Under the pieces are notes generated by a model. The model had not been told where the DNA came from and did not search any database. It saw only the letters and a list, made by a program, of their open reading frames with translations. From assembly GCF_002993325.1 (NCBI RefSeq), contig NZ_PVNO01000027.1, positions 1-64,000 of the forward strand: a stretch of DNA of 64,000 nt, read 5' to 3'. This document shows positions 17,872-26,395 of the stretch, in pieces. Each line of letters opens with the position of its first letter. The first letter of the stretch is position 1. Source of the DNA: Alteromonas gracilis. Lineage in GTDB: Bacteria > Pseudomonadota > Gammaproteobacteria > Enterobacterales > Alteromonadaceae. The position numbers and the translations under genes are program-made.

Positions 17872-18270
17872 ATGGCTCGAAAAGTCAGAACCGAGGAAGA
17901 AGATGCACAGATTGACATGACGCCCATGTTGGACATCGTGTTTATCATGCTGATTTTCTTTATCGTTACCACTGTTTTCGTTAAAGAAGCAGGGATCGAA
18001 GTCAACAAGCCAGATGCGAGCCAGGCGATTCTTCACAAAAATGCAAACATTTTCATCGCCGTAACTGAAGACGGAAATGTATGGCTAGACAAGCGTGAAG
18101 TAGCGCCGGACAGCGTAAGAGCGAATATTGAAAGACTGCTAACCGAGCAGCCAACTGACTACGTAATCATTCAAGCTGATGTTAAAGCGAAGCATGGTTT
18201 AGTAGTTGAGATTATGGATCAGGTTAAAGCCGCTGGCGTTAACCGAGTCTCGGTAGCGGCAAGGGGATAA
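17872..18270 (+). CDS. exbD2: ExbD2 biopolymer transport protein
   Basis: A 132-residue ExbD/TolR protein: a short cytoplasmic N-terminus, one membrane helix with the conserved proton-carrying aspartate (Asp21 in DMTPMLDIVFIMLIFFIVTT), and a periplasmic domain ending with the VVEIMDQVKAAGVNRVSVA motif. A GAGAGAGA ribosome binding site precedes the start. It partners ExbB2 and TtpC in driving TonB2. Confidence 0.94.
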   Translation: MARKVRTEEEDAQIDMTPMLDIVFIMLIFFIVTTVFVKEAGIEVNKPDASQAILHKNANIFIAVTEDGNVWLDKREVAPDSVRANIERLLTEQPTDYVIIQADVKAKHGLVVEIMDQVKAAGVNRVSVAARG

Positions 18271-18271
18271 G

Positions 18272-18883
18272 ATGTTACGTATACTTGTATCTATTGTATT
18301 AGGTGCTGCGGTTGCATTTGCCCTTTTCGTTCTGATGGCTAAGTTGATTGAAAATTCATCTAGACCAGCAGACGAAGTACCGCCTGCACCGGTTATCGAT
18401 ATTGTTATGCAGGAACCAGACGACCAAACGCAAACGCGTACTCGTGTTCCACCGCCACCGCCGCCTCCACCTCCACAGCCTCCAAAAATGGAGCAAGTAG
18501 AGCCGGAAGCAGCAGAACCTGACGCAGATGGTTTTAGTTTAGCTATTCCATCTATTGACACAGGTGGTGTTGGTGTAAATATTGGTGGCGTTGGTGCAAT
18601 GCAGCGTGACGGTGAAGCAACACCTATCGTTCGTATCGATCCGAAATATCCACCTGATGCTGCCCGCGACGGTCGTGAAGGTTGGGTAAGACTGTCTTTC
18701 ACTATCAACGAAGTTGGTGGTGTAGATGATATTGAAGTTATTGATGCTGAACCTAAGCGTATTTTCGACCGTGAAGCACGTCGTGCTCTACGTAAGTGGA
18801 AATACAAGCCTAAGATTGTTGACGGCAAAGCTGTTAAACAACCTGGCATGTTCGTACAGCTAGACTTTAAACTGGAGCAATGA
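18272..18883 (+). CDS. tonB2: TonB2 energy-transducing protein
   Basis: A 203-residue TonB. One N-terminal membrane anchor (about 5-27) is followed by a proline-rich spacer with a run of nine prolines (PPPPPPPPPQPPK, about residues 53-65). The C-terminal TonB domain (about 110-203) has RIDPKYPPDAARDGREGWV and the closing FDREARRALRKWKYKP. It is shorter than classical TonB1, as is usual for TonB2 proteins, whose reach is thought to be extended by the TtpC complex. It starts 1 base after exbD2, and its stop codon lies 2 bases before the preferred start of the following TPR gene. Confidence 0.95.
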   Translation: MLRILVSIVLGAAVAFALFVLMAKLIENSSRPADEVPPAPVIDIVMQEPDDQTQTRTRVPPPPPPPPPQPPKMEQVEPEAAEPDADGFSLAIPSIDTGGVGVNIGGVGAMQRDGEATPIVRIDPKYPPDAARDGREGWVRLSFTINEVGGVDDIEVIDAEPKRIFDREARRALRKWKYKPKIVDGKAVKQPGMFVQLDFKLEQ

Positions 18884-18885
18884 TC

Positions 18886-20151
18886 ATGATGAAACGTACA
18901 TTCAAAATGTCAGCCGTTGCTTTAGTGTTAGGTGCAAGTGCGGTGCTTTCAGCACCCGCTGCCCTAGCGCAGACATCACCTGTTGTTTGTCCTGGCTATG
19001 AGAAAGGAAAAACGACGCTTGTAGGTGAGCGTACCGGTAAGAAAGTTCAAAAAGCCTTCGAATTTTACAATGAAGACTTAGTAGATGAGGCATTAAACGT
19101 TCTTTATGAAATCGATCCTTCCGACGATTTTGATAAAGCTTACGTTAATCGTTTCATTGGTAACCTACTTGCAGCGCAGGAAGGTCAAGGTGGAAAGGCT
19201 TACAACTACCTTGTTGATTCTGTAAAAAATAAAGTACTTAACGACCTAGAGCACGCTCAAACACTTAAGCTTTTAGGTGATTTGAGTATGCAGGAAGAAA
19301 AGTATAACGACGCTGTAAAATGGTATAACAGTTGGATGGACTTCACGTGTAAAGAAGATGCCGACGTTTATACTCGCTTGACTCAGGCTTATTACGAATC
19401 TAAGCAATTAGATAAAATGATTGAGCCAGCAGATAGAGCAATAGCTTTATATGAAGAGCCAAACAAGAACCCGTATGTTTTGAAGCTTACCTCTTATTAC
19501 GAGCGTAAGATGTATGACCAGACGGTGCTTGTTGCGGAAGAACTTGTTCGTAAGTTTCCTGAAGAGCCACGTTGGTGGACTCAGTTAGGTATGTTCTACT
19601 TACAAGTTGAGGAGTATAAAAAGGCATTGTCTTCATTTGAACTTGCTGATATGCAAGGTTTCTTGAAGAAAGAAAGTGAAGCTAAAGCGCTGGCCCAGCT
19701 TTATCAAAGCAATGGTATGCCATACCGCGGTGCGAAGACGTTGGAAAAGTTCATCAAGGCTGGTGTACTTAAAGAAGACGCTCAATTAACGGCTAGTATA
19801 GCGAATGCTTATCACGCCGCAAAAGAGTTCAAAACTGCAGCTAAGTTATATGCGAAAGCCGCTGCAGAGACTTCTGATCCAGAATACTATCGCAAGCAAG
19901 GTACCTTGTTGCTTATCGCTGAGGATTACAAAGGTGCGGTTAAAGCTCTTGAAAATGCTCTTGAGCGTGGCATCGAAAATCCTGAAAAAGTTCACTTTAC
20001 GCTTATGGAAGCGAACTTTTATGCTGGAGATTATCGAGCTGCGTACAAGCATGTTCAAGAAGCCAAAAAAGATCGCTCGCTACGTCGTAACGCGGCAGCG
20101 TGGGAACCTTACATAAAAGAGAAAGCGAAAAACCGTGGTATTAATATTTAA
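18886..20151 (+). CDS. TPR protein of the TonB2 operon
   Basis: A protein of about 421 residues with a signal peptide (about 1-28, ending APAALA-Q) and TPR helices across most of its length; clear units are RWWTQLGMFYLQVEEYKKALSS and ALENALERGIENPEKVHF. A TPR protein as sixth gene is a known feature of TonB2 operons in Vibrio and Alteromonadales. It is probably periplasmic and may scaffold the TonB2 complex. Three in-frame ATGs lie at 18880, 18886 and 18889. GGAG at 18874-18877 best fits 18886. A strong terminator follows. Confidence 0.88.
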   Translation: MMKRTFKMSAVALVLGASAVLSAPAALAQTSPVVCPGYEKGKTTLVGERTGKKVQKAFEFYNEDLVDEALNVLYEIDPSDDFDKAYVNRFIGNLLAAQEGQGGKAYNYLVDSVKNKVLNDLEHAQTLKLLGDLSMQEEKYNDAVKWYNSWMDFTCKEDADVYTRLTQAYYESKQLDKMIEPADRAIALYEEPNKNPYVLKLTSYYERKMYDQTVLVAEELVRKFPEEPRWWTQLGMFYLQVEEYKKALSSFELADMQGFLKKESEAKALAQLYQSNGMPYRGAKTLEKFIKAGVLKEDAQLTASIANAYHAAKEFKTAAKLYAKAAAETSDPEYYRKQGTLLLIAEDYKGAVKALENALERGIENPEKVHFTLMEANFYAGDYRAAYKHVQEAKKDRSLRRNAAAWEPYIKEKAKNRGINI

Positions 20152-20170
20152 TAACTGGTTTTAGCTATCA

Positions 20171-20198
20171 AAGCCTCCCTTGGGAGGCTTTTTTTTGC
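20171..20198 (+). terminator. Intrinsic terminator of the TonB2 operon
   Basis: AAGCCTCCC-TT-GGGAGGCTT is a perfect 9-bp stem followed by a run of T residues. On the minus strand the hairpin also lies beyond the convergent tmcA gene, so it may serve both. Confidence 0.92.
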
Positions 20199-20316
20199 TT
20201 TTAGTTTTAGTGTATTACTTAAGAGTAGAAACTAAATTGTCGTGAAAGTGATTTGTTAGAATGGCGACAGCTTACTTCGGATCTAACGGTACTTCACTTA
20301 ACAGTACCCAAGAAAG

Positions 20317-22605
20317 TTATTTGAATGCGGGGCGCAATATAGCCCTAATTGCTGCCGTTAACCCTTTCAACCCATCTACCTTAACACCGTTGTCTTCTAG
20401 CACCTCTTTAATAAGCCTCATATTTATATCTGAGACTTCAAATAGTGATACTAGGTAACTATTCGTATTCATTATTTTTATAAGCTTATTGAGTACGTAA
20501 AGGTTAGTATTAAGTAATTCAGCGTCATTACTGCGTTTGTTTTCGTGCCTGTCGCTTATCGCTTTAGGGCGGAGCTCTGCCTCGCTCGCTAATTTATTCA
20601 ATATAGGCCAAATATCATCAAGCGTTCGCGTTCCTTGGGTAAAGTGGTTTAGCTTACTTATATAGATTTCAAGAACAGAAATGGGTAGCTCGTGCAGACT
20701 AAGTGCACTAATGAAACTCGCTTTGAGGGCTACGACTTTTTCAACCAGTTCATCGGTATAAACGTTTAAAGGTAGCACAGCCAAAGCGCTGGTTTCACCA
20801 CTGGCTTTATTAGGCTTTCGGCCATAATCAACGATTTCGAAGCCATTGTTAGACCAAAATCCATCAAGTTTGTTTGTCGTTCCGTAAGACGTTAATATTG
20901 CATCAATAGCGCGCTCATGGGCTTTTTTCACTATTTTTTTGATTAGTTGGCTGCCAATACCTTTATCCTGAAGCTTTGGGTGAACAGCAATGCGGTTTAT
21001 TCGCCAATAGCTCTGTGTTGCAGCATTAAAGTCGGCAGACAGTAATGTTAATCGTTGCGCTCCTAAATGACCTTTTGGGCGTCGCTTACCCTCTGCTATA
21101 CCAAGAGCAACATCGCTTAGGCAGTCTCCACCCTCTATGTTAATTATTGCTGTAGCAAGTACTAGGTCTTTAATTTTAAAAGTCACGACCAGAACATCTG
21201 GACTGTCCATCAGGCGCATAAAATCGTCAGGCGTGGTCTGGTAGTGAGCAAGTGAAAGCAAAGACATGATTTGCTGCAGTATGTTTTCGTCTACATTCTC
21301 AAAAGAGCAAATATCAAACTCGCAAGCCGTTATTAGCTCAGAGTTATTGAGCGATGTAAGAAAGGCTATGCTATTTTGTCTGCTACTTTCTGAGTTTACG
21401 TTCCAACCAGCATCTTTCACGCAATCATTTTCAAACAGACAGGTGTTATTAAAATAGGCTTCAACAGGATCGTTTTTAAACCAACGTAAAGGTGTTGTCA
21501 GCGTTAGATGTAAAGTCTCGTTTGGTAAGTTGGGAATGAGTTTATGAATAAACCCTCTTCCTGAGCCTTCGTAGCCTAAAAGTGTGGTGCTTAACACCCA
21601 TTGTGGGTTATACGCCATTATTCGATTAATAACGGGAAGTGGCATGGACGCAGCCTCATCTACTATAACGAGGTCATATTTCGTGTTTTCTTTACCAAAA
21701 AGCAACTCGCTATCGGGCGGCACCCACTTAACCAAGCCTTTTGGCGTAGTTTGCTGTACCGCTCTTTGTGTTTCTAAACTTGCCACTTGCGACGTATACA
21801 ATTTTACATTCTGATTGTCTGCTTCTTCAGATTCTGTGAAGCGAGATAAAACGTTTGTTACGTTTTCCCTGCGTTCGCTGGTAAGCAAAATGTGCTTACC
21901 TTCTTTGACAAGGCTATCGATAAATAGGCCTAAAAGGGATGATTTACCTCTACCTCTTGGTGCTGTAATAAGCGCATTAAGCTGATTACGCATGTATGCT
22001 TGATGCAACTGATGGTAGGCGTGCTCTTGCTCAACAGAGCGAAAACGGGTATTTGTGTGTTCGTTGTGAATTGATTCTTGTTCTACACTGTAGAAAGAAA
22101 TATCGGGAAGAACAGTCTCCGTTTCAGTATGAAAACCCACGTATGGGTTTTTACGCAAGTTTTCAATGAAGCGAGAAAGATATCGACTGTAGTTGAGCGT
22201 AAACCCTTCTGATAAGAAAGGCACCGCTATATTGTCGACCCATGCGTTAAATTCTGGGCAAATAAGTATTAAGCAGCCACTACGCTTAATAACGCCCGAC
22301 ACAGCCATAATATCACCTGGCTTAAAAGAATCGCGGCAATCCAATAAAGCAATGTCACACTCGACGCCAAGCACTTGTTTTCGCATCTTTCCTTTTAATG
22401 CGTTGCTAGTGAGGTTCGAAATACTTAATGATGCCAGCTCATCCGTTGAGCTTCGAAGGCTAGATATCGCAGCTTCACAAAAGTCATTACCTCCTGAAAT
22501 AACCAGCATTCTTCGGTGAAGCAGGGGAGTAGCCTGTGAGCCGTTTTTGAAGCTGTCTTCGCGATAGGGGGCTAGAAGCCATTCGCGTAATTGAATTAGC
22601 GCCAT
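20317..22605 (-). CDS. tmcA: tRNA(Met) cytidine acetyltransferase TmcA
   Basis: Makes N4-acetylcytidine at the wobble base of elongator tRNA-Met, using acetyl-CoA and ATP/GTP. At 762 residues it is longer than the E. coli enzyme (671). Order: an N-terminal DUF1726-like domain; an RNA-helicase-type ATPase with Walker A (APRGRGKSS, about 216-224) and Walker B (LVIVDEAASMPL); a GNAT acetyltransferase domain with the acetyl-CoA loop (IAVHPKLQDKGIGSQLIKKI); and a C-terminal tRNA-binding region. It is divergent from the thioesterase gene, with only 59 bases between the starts. Confidence 0.95.
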   Translation of the reverse strand: MALIQLREWLLAPYREDSFKNGSQATPLLHRRMLVISGGNDFCEAAISSLRSSTDELASLSISNLTSNALKGKMRKQVLGVECDIALLDCRDSFKPGDIMAVSGVIKRSGCLILICPEFNAWVDNIAVPFLSEGFTLNYSRYLSRFIENLRKNPYVGFHTETETVLPDISFYSVEQESIHNEHTNTRFRSVEQEHAYHQLHQAYMRNQLNALITAPRGRGKSSLLGLFIDSLVKEGKHILLTSERRENVTNVLSRFTESEEADNQNVKLYTSQVASLETQRAVQQTTPKGLVKWVPPDSELLFGKENTKYDLVIVDEAASMPLPVINRIMAYNPQWVLSTTLLGYEGSGRGFIHKLIPNLPNETLHLTLTTPLRWFKNDPVEAYFNNTCLFENDCVKDAGWNVNSESSRQNSIAFLTSLNNSELITACEFDICSFENVDENILQQIMSLLSLAHYQTTPDDFMRLMDSPDVLVVTFKIKDLVLATAIINIEGGDCLSDVALGIAEGKRRPKGHLGAQRLTLLSADFNAATQSYWRINRIAVHPKLQDKGIGSQLIKKIVKKAHERAIDAILTSYGTTNKLDGFWSNNGFEIVDYGRKPNKASGETSALAVLPLNVYTDELVEKVVALKASFISALSLHELPISVLEIYISKLNHFTQGTRTLDDIWPILNKLASEAELRPKAISDRHENKRSNDAELLNTNLYVLNKLIKIMNTNSYLVSLFEVSDINMRLIKEVLEDNGVKVDGLKGLTAAIRAILRPAFK

Positions 22606-22664
22606 GAATTAGTTTTTTCGGTATAATCTGACGCTATAGTAGCGATTTATTATGAGGAATTCGA

Positions 22665-23090
22665 ATGCGCTTTCTTTCTCGGCGTCTAGTAATGCCAAAC
22701 GATCTCAATTATGCCAATTCTTTGTTCGGTGGGCGCGCGTTAGAATGGATAGACGAAGAAGCTGCCATTTGGGCAATTTGTCAGTTAGAAACCAACTGCT
22801 TGGTAACAAAGCATATTGGTGAAATAAGCTTTGAGTCACCCGCTATGCAGGGGGATATCGTAGAATTTGGCCTAGAAACTAAGGCTGTGGGCCGCACGTC
22901 TATTACTGTAAGCTGCTTGGTTCGTAACAAAGCCACCAAGAAAACTATTTGTTTTGCAGACGATATCGTCTTTGTAAAAGTTGACCCAGATACGCGTCAA
23001 CCAACGGCACATGGCAAAACGTTGGAAGGTTTAAAGGCTCAGACTGACGATGAAGTTCGTCGTCTAAATATGAATATCGACGCGGACTAG
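22665..23090 (+). CDS. Acyl-CoA thioesterase, YciA-like hotdog fold
   Basis: A 141-residue cytosolic acyl-CoA thioester hydrolase. The N-terminal RRLVMPNDLNYANSLFGG and the following EWIDEEAAI helix carry the conserved Gly-Gly and acidic residues of the YciA/BACH group. The mid-protein KHIGEISFESPAMQGDIVEF and the later GRTSITVSCLV match the hotdog core. The start has a GAGGA ribosome binding site. Substrate chain length cannot be predicted. Confidence 0.88.
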   Translation: MRFLSRRLVMPNDLNYANSLFGGRALEWIDEEAAIWAICQLETNCLVTKHIGEISFESPAMQGDIVEFGLETKAVGRTSITVSCLVRNKATKKTICFADDIVFVKVDPDTRQPTAHGKTLEGLKAQTDDEVRRLNMNIDAD

Positions 23091-23153
23091 CTGCACGCTT
23101 CTAATGCTTTATATCATATAAAAATTATGACGTTAGCTTAATGTCTTATCTGC

Positions 23154-23181
23154 TTGACGGCGTGTATCGAACTGGTAGACT
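23154..23181 (+). promoter_or_regulatory. Sigma70-type promoter of the thiamine operon
   Basis: TTGACG (23154-23159), a 16-base spacer and TAGACT (23176-23181) form a plausible promoter, about 45 bases before the riboswitch aptamer. Transcription would begin near 23188. Position and spacing support it; it has not been tested. Confidence 0.5.
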
Positions 23182-23226
23182 CCGTCGCAGATGGTAAAGC
23201 CTCCTCACAGAGTGCTTTAACGCAAT

Positions 23227-23311
23227 ACCAAGGGGTGTCCGTTTTCGGTCTGAGATCCACATGTGTGGGAACCCTTAAACCTGATCCGGATAATACCGGC
23301 GTAGGGATGGT
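23227..23311 (+). promoter_or_regulatory. TPP (THI-box) riboswitch aptamer
   Basis: All conserved blocks of the thiamine pyrophosphate riboswitch are present in order: AGGGGTGTCC, the TCTGAGA pyrimidine-sensing loop (23249-23255), ACCCTTAAACCTGATC, and CCGGCGTAGGGA. P1 is formed by ACCA (23227-23230) and TGGT (23308-23311). It lies 68 bases before the receptor start and should shut the operon down when TPP is plentiful. The predicted mode is translational; see the expression platform entry. Confidence 0.96.
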
Positions 23312-23343
23312 TCACAATATAGCCTTATCACCTGCCGTTAGAC

Positions 23344-23378
23344 CCGGATCTTTTTTCTTGAGTAAGAATAAGAGATCC
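23344..23378 (+). promoter_or_regulatory. Expression platform of the TPP riboswitch (ribosome-binding-site sequestor)
   Basis: CCGGATC (23344-23350) can pair with GATCCGG inside the aptamer (23283-23289). Overlapping GGATCT (23346-23351) can instead pair with AGATCC (23373-23378), and TCTT/AAGA (23356-23359 / 23364-23367) extends that stem. The second fold buries the AAGAG ribosome binding site just before the ATG at 23380. With TPP bound, the aptamer keeps GATCCGG, so the sequestor would form and translation stop. This is an inference from base pairing. Confidence 0.6.
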
Positions 23379-23379
23379 C

Positions 23380-25470
23380 ATGTATAAAACACTTTTCACG
23401 CTTTCATTACTTTCGAGTTCTGTTGCAGCCTATGCGCAAGAAACTAATGTGAGTAACAGTTTAAATAGCACGCCAACCGATATTGAACGCGTCGTTGTAA
23501 CTGGCGATTTTCGTCAAACCACGCTGGATCAGCTAAGCGCCAGTGCGACTATTTTAGACCAAACGCGTCTTCGCAGTAGGCAGCCTAGCCATATCGACAG
23601 TGTGTTAAACAGTATTCCAAACGTTAATTTTGCTGCTGGCGCGTCTCGTGGCCGCTTTGTGCAAATTCGCGGTATTGGAGAGCGTAGCCAATTTGCCGAA
23701 CCAATCAATCCTTCTGTGAGCTTTATTGTCGATGAATTCGATTTTTCTGGTCTTGCCGCAGCGGGCCTTATTTTTGATACCAAACAGCTAGAAGTCTATC
23801 GCGGGCCTCAGGCCACGCTGTATGGTACTGGCGCACTGGCCGGGGCAGTTAAACTTTCCAGTAACAATGTAGGCAGCGATGGGCCAGACTACGTTGAGGC
23901 TCGCATTGGTAACAAAGATAGCTACCGTATTGAAGGTGCCACTGGCGACGATATTAATTCTGGTTGGGGATACCGCGTTGCGCTGGTTCATGACCGTAGC
24001 GATGGTTTTGTAGAGAACACGTTTTTAGGTAGAAGCGATACAAATAATATCGATGAAACCGCATTGCGCCTCGCTGTAGAAGGCAGCGTCGACGAAAGAA
24101 CCACACTCGCGCTTACTTATCGCTGGTACGACATTGATAACGGCTACGATGCGTTCTCGCTTGATAACGACAACAAAACACTGTCTGACGAGCCAGGTTT
24201 TGACGAACATCAAACTCACGCAGTAAGTGCGCGCTCAACAACGAGTACGGCCGCGGGCGATCTCATTCTTATTGCTACTCATGCTTCTCATAACATTGCT
24301 TATGGATATGATGAAGATTGGACATTCACCGGTTTTCATCCGTGGGGTTACACCTCTTTTGATGCATACTATCGCGATGTCGAAACCCAAACAGGTGAGT
24401 TGCGTTTTGTCTCGTCTGAGAGTGCCGCGCTTTTCGATGGCATGACCGACTGGACCTTAGGTGTATTCTATAAAAACACAGAAGAAAAGTTGCTGCGTCA
24501 GTACACGTATTTAGACAATGACTTTGCTAGTGAATATACACCAACAACCACTGCTATTTATGCACAAACAGAAAGCCGTTTGAATGATAACCTAGTACTT
24601 GTAGCGGGTTTGAGAGTAGAAAACTACGATTTTGATTACGCTGATAATAATCAGCTTACACGTGCTTTTGATACCACCATGGTCGGCGGAAAAGTAGCGC
24701 TTCAGTATACACAAGGCGAGCACTTCTATTACGGCAGTATCTCGCGTGGCTATAAAGGCGCAGGCTTTAACCCTGACAGTCGCGTGAATGACGACCAGAG
24801 ATTCTTCGGCGAAGAGTATAATTGGAACTACGAAGTAGGCGTAAAAGGCCCGGTATTAAGGCCTGACCTTGTTGCTCGTGCAGCAATTTTCTACATGGAT
24901 AGAAAAGATACACAAGTCAGTGATTTTGATGTTATCACTCGTGATGACGGCACGGCAGGTTTTGTAGATATTATCGATAATGCTGATTTAGGCACTAACA
25001 AAGGGGCCGAACTTGAGCTTAGCTGGATTGCTAGTAATGCATGGCAGCTAGATGCAAGTGTTGGTTACTTAAGCGCTACCTTTGAAGGATATACGCTTGC
25101 AGACGGCACTGAAGTATCTGAGCAACGACAGGCTCAATCACCTAAATGGACGGCAAACCTTTATAGTGAGTACGCACTTACAGATGACGTGCTTTGGCGC
25201 GTAGATGTAGACTATAAAAGCGAATACCGTTTTTCTGACGGCCATGATGTAACCGCACCAAGCACAACACTGGTTAACTCTGAAATCGTAGTGTTACACG
25301 GTGATTGGCAAACCTCGCTGTGGATCCAAAATGCATTTGACCGCGAGTACTACACTCGAGGTTTCGGTGGTTTTAGTAACGACCCTCGCGATGAATATGC
25401 CTTTGAAGAGCCATATTACCAAATAGGTAATGGTCGTCAGTTTGGTATCACTGTTAAGTACGCGTTTTAA
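23380..25470 (+). CDS. TonB-dependent receptor for thiamine or a thiamine precursor
   Basis: A 696-residue outer-membrane receptor with a signal peptide (about 1-19, ending AYA-Q), a TonB-box-like IERVVVTG segment (about 33-40), a plug domain (QTRLRSRQPSHIDSVLNSIP; LEVYRGPQATLYGTGALAGA) and a barrel ending FGITVKYAF. Its identity as a thiamine-type receptor comes from context: it is the first gene after a TPP riboswitch and is followed by PnuT and kinase genes. The ribosome binding site lies in the riboswitch expression platform. Whether it prefers thiamine, TPP or a pyrimidine precursor is open. Confidence 0.9.
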   Translation: MYKTLFTLSLLSSSVAAYAQETNVSNSLNSTPTDIERVVVTGDFRQTTLDQLSASATILDQTRLRSRQPSHIDSVLNSIPNVNFAAGASRGRFVQIRGIGERSQFAEPINPSVSFIVDEFDFSGLAAAGLIFDTKQLEVYRGPQATLYGTGALAGAVKLSSNNVGSDGPDYVEARIGNKDSYRIEGATGDDINSGWGYRVALVHDRSDGFVENTFLGRSDTNNIDETALRLAVEGSVDERTTLALTYRWYDIDNGYDAFSLDNDNKTLSDEPGFDEHQTHAVSARSTTSTAAGDLILIATHASHNIAYGYDEDWTFTGFHPWGYTSFDAYYRDVETQTGELRFVSSESAALFDGMTDWTLGVFYKNTEEKLLRQYTYLDNDFASEYTPTTTAIYAQTESRLNDNLVLVAGLRVENYDFDYADNNQLTRAFDTTMVGGKVALQYTQGEHFYYGSISRGYKGAGFNPDSRVNDDQRFFGEEYNWNYEVGVKGPVLRPDLVARAAIFYMDRKDTQVSDFDVITRDDGTAGFVDIIDNADLGTNKGAELELSWIASNAWQLDASVGYLSATFEGYTLADGTEVSEQRQAQSPKWTANLYSEYALTDDVLWRVDVDYKSEYRFSDGHDVTAPSTTLVNSEIVVLHGDWQTSLWIQNAFDREYYTRGFGGFSNDPRDEYAFEEPYYQIGNGRQFGITVKYAF

Positions 25471-25487
25471 AATAAAAGGAAACGAGC

Positions 25488-25751
25488 ATGCAAGTTATGG
25501 TTGAACTGTCGTTGTACCCACTGGTAAACGAATATATTCCGCCTATTCAAGATTTCATAGATAGGTTAAATAGCTATAGTGAGATCACGGTTTCAACAAG
25601 TTCAACCAGCACGCAGGTTACCGGTGACTATAGTGTGGTAATGAAACTACTTGGTGAAGAAATGCAAAGAACACATGAAGAGGTGGGGCAGGCTATTTTC
25701 GTGGCCAAGTTTCTTAACTTCGATGCCATGCAATCTAGAAAATCGTCTTAA
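25488..25751 (+). CDS. YkoF/MTH1187-like thiamine-binding protein
   Basis: An 87-residue ferredoxin-fold protein that resembles the thiamine/HMP-binding YkoF and MTH1187 families: an N-terminal beta strand VMVELSLYPL, then IPPIQDFIDRLN and a C-terminal GQAIFVAKF strand. Members bind thiamine or hydroxymethylpyrimidine. It could act as an intracellular thiamine binder beside the transporter. It has an AAAGGAAA ribosome binding site, and its TAA overlaps the ATG of the next gene by one base, implying translational coupling. Confidence 0.75.
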   Translation: MQVMVELSLYPLVNEYIPPIQDFIDRLNSYSEITVSTSSTSTQVTGDYSVVMKLLGEEMQRTHEEVGQAIFVAKFLNFDAMQSRKSS

Positions 25752-26395
25752 TGGCTAGCTTCTTTTCTGAGTTTACTTCACAAATTGCCGCTACTTCACT
25801 GTTAGAGTGGGTAGCGGTTGTCCTTGCCATTGCATACGTACTGTTAGCTGCAAAACAAAATAGCTGGTGTTGGCTATGTGCCTTTGTCAGTACGGCGATT
25901 TACACCTGGCTATTTTGGCAGGTGACTTTGCCATTTCAGTCTGCGCTTAATTTCTTTTACATGATAATGGCGGGATACGGTTATTATCAGTGGTCGAAAG
26001 GAGCAGAAAACGGCGATATTAAGCCGGTACGTCACTGGCCGATTTGGGTACATTTTCTCATTGTACCTAGCATGTTACTGCTCGCTTGGGTTCTGTCTGA
26101 AGTAGCAGGCTCACAGTTTAATAGTGAGTACCTACTATTAGATGCGAGCATTAATTTACTGAGCGTAATAACCACATTTATGGTGGCGCATAAGATTCTA
26201 CAAAACTGGGTTTATTGGTTCTTCATCAATTTGGCTTCTGCGTATTTATACCTGCAAGTAGGTTATGCATTGTCAGCTTGCCTATTCTTGGGTTACGTGG
26301 GCTTTGCGGTGTTTGGCTATTATCAGTGGTTGGTGCAATATAAGAAACAAGGTGAACAAGTTGGATATCATCGCCACGCTGCAAAAGGCGCTTAA
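25751..26395 (+). CDS. pnuT: PnuT thiamine transporter (PnuC family)
   Basis: A 214-residue inner-membrane protein of the PnuC/SWEET-like vitamin transporter family with seven or so helices. Diagnostic segments are WCWLCAFVSTAIYTWLFW (about 37-54) and LNFFYMIMAGYGYYQW (about 67-82), repeated in part near the end as FGYYQW. PnuC members under a TPP riboswitch are classed as PnuT and carry unphosphorylated thiamine by facilitated diffusion, trapped by later phosphorylation. It is coupled to the genes on both sides by overlaps of 1 and about 44 bases. Confidence 0.9.
   Translation: MASFFSEFTSQIAATSLLEWVAVVLAIAYVLLAAKQNSWCWLCAFVSTAIYTWLFWQVTLPFQSALNFFYMIMAGYGYYQWSKGAENGDIKPVRHWPIWVHFLIVPSMLLLAWVLSEVAGSQFNSEYLLLDASINLLSVITTFMVAHKILQNWVYWFFINLASAYLYLQVGYALSACLFLGYVGFAVFGYYQWLVQYKKQGEQVGYHRHAAKGA

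Noticed and set aside
18199-18849. 216-codon minus-strand frame with a poly-Gly run
   Set aside because: Antisense to tonB2; the glycine run is the reverse of its polyproline spacer.
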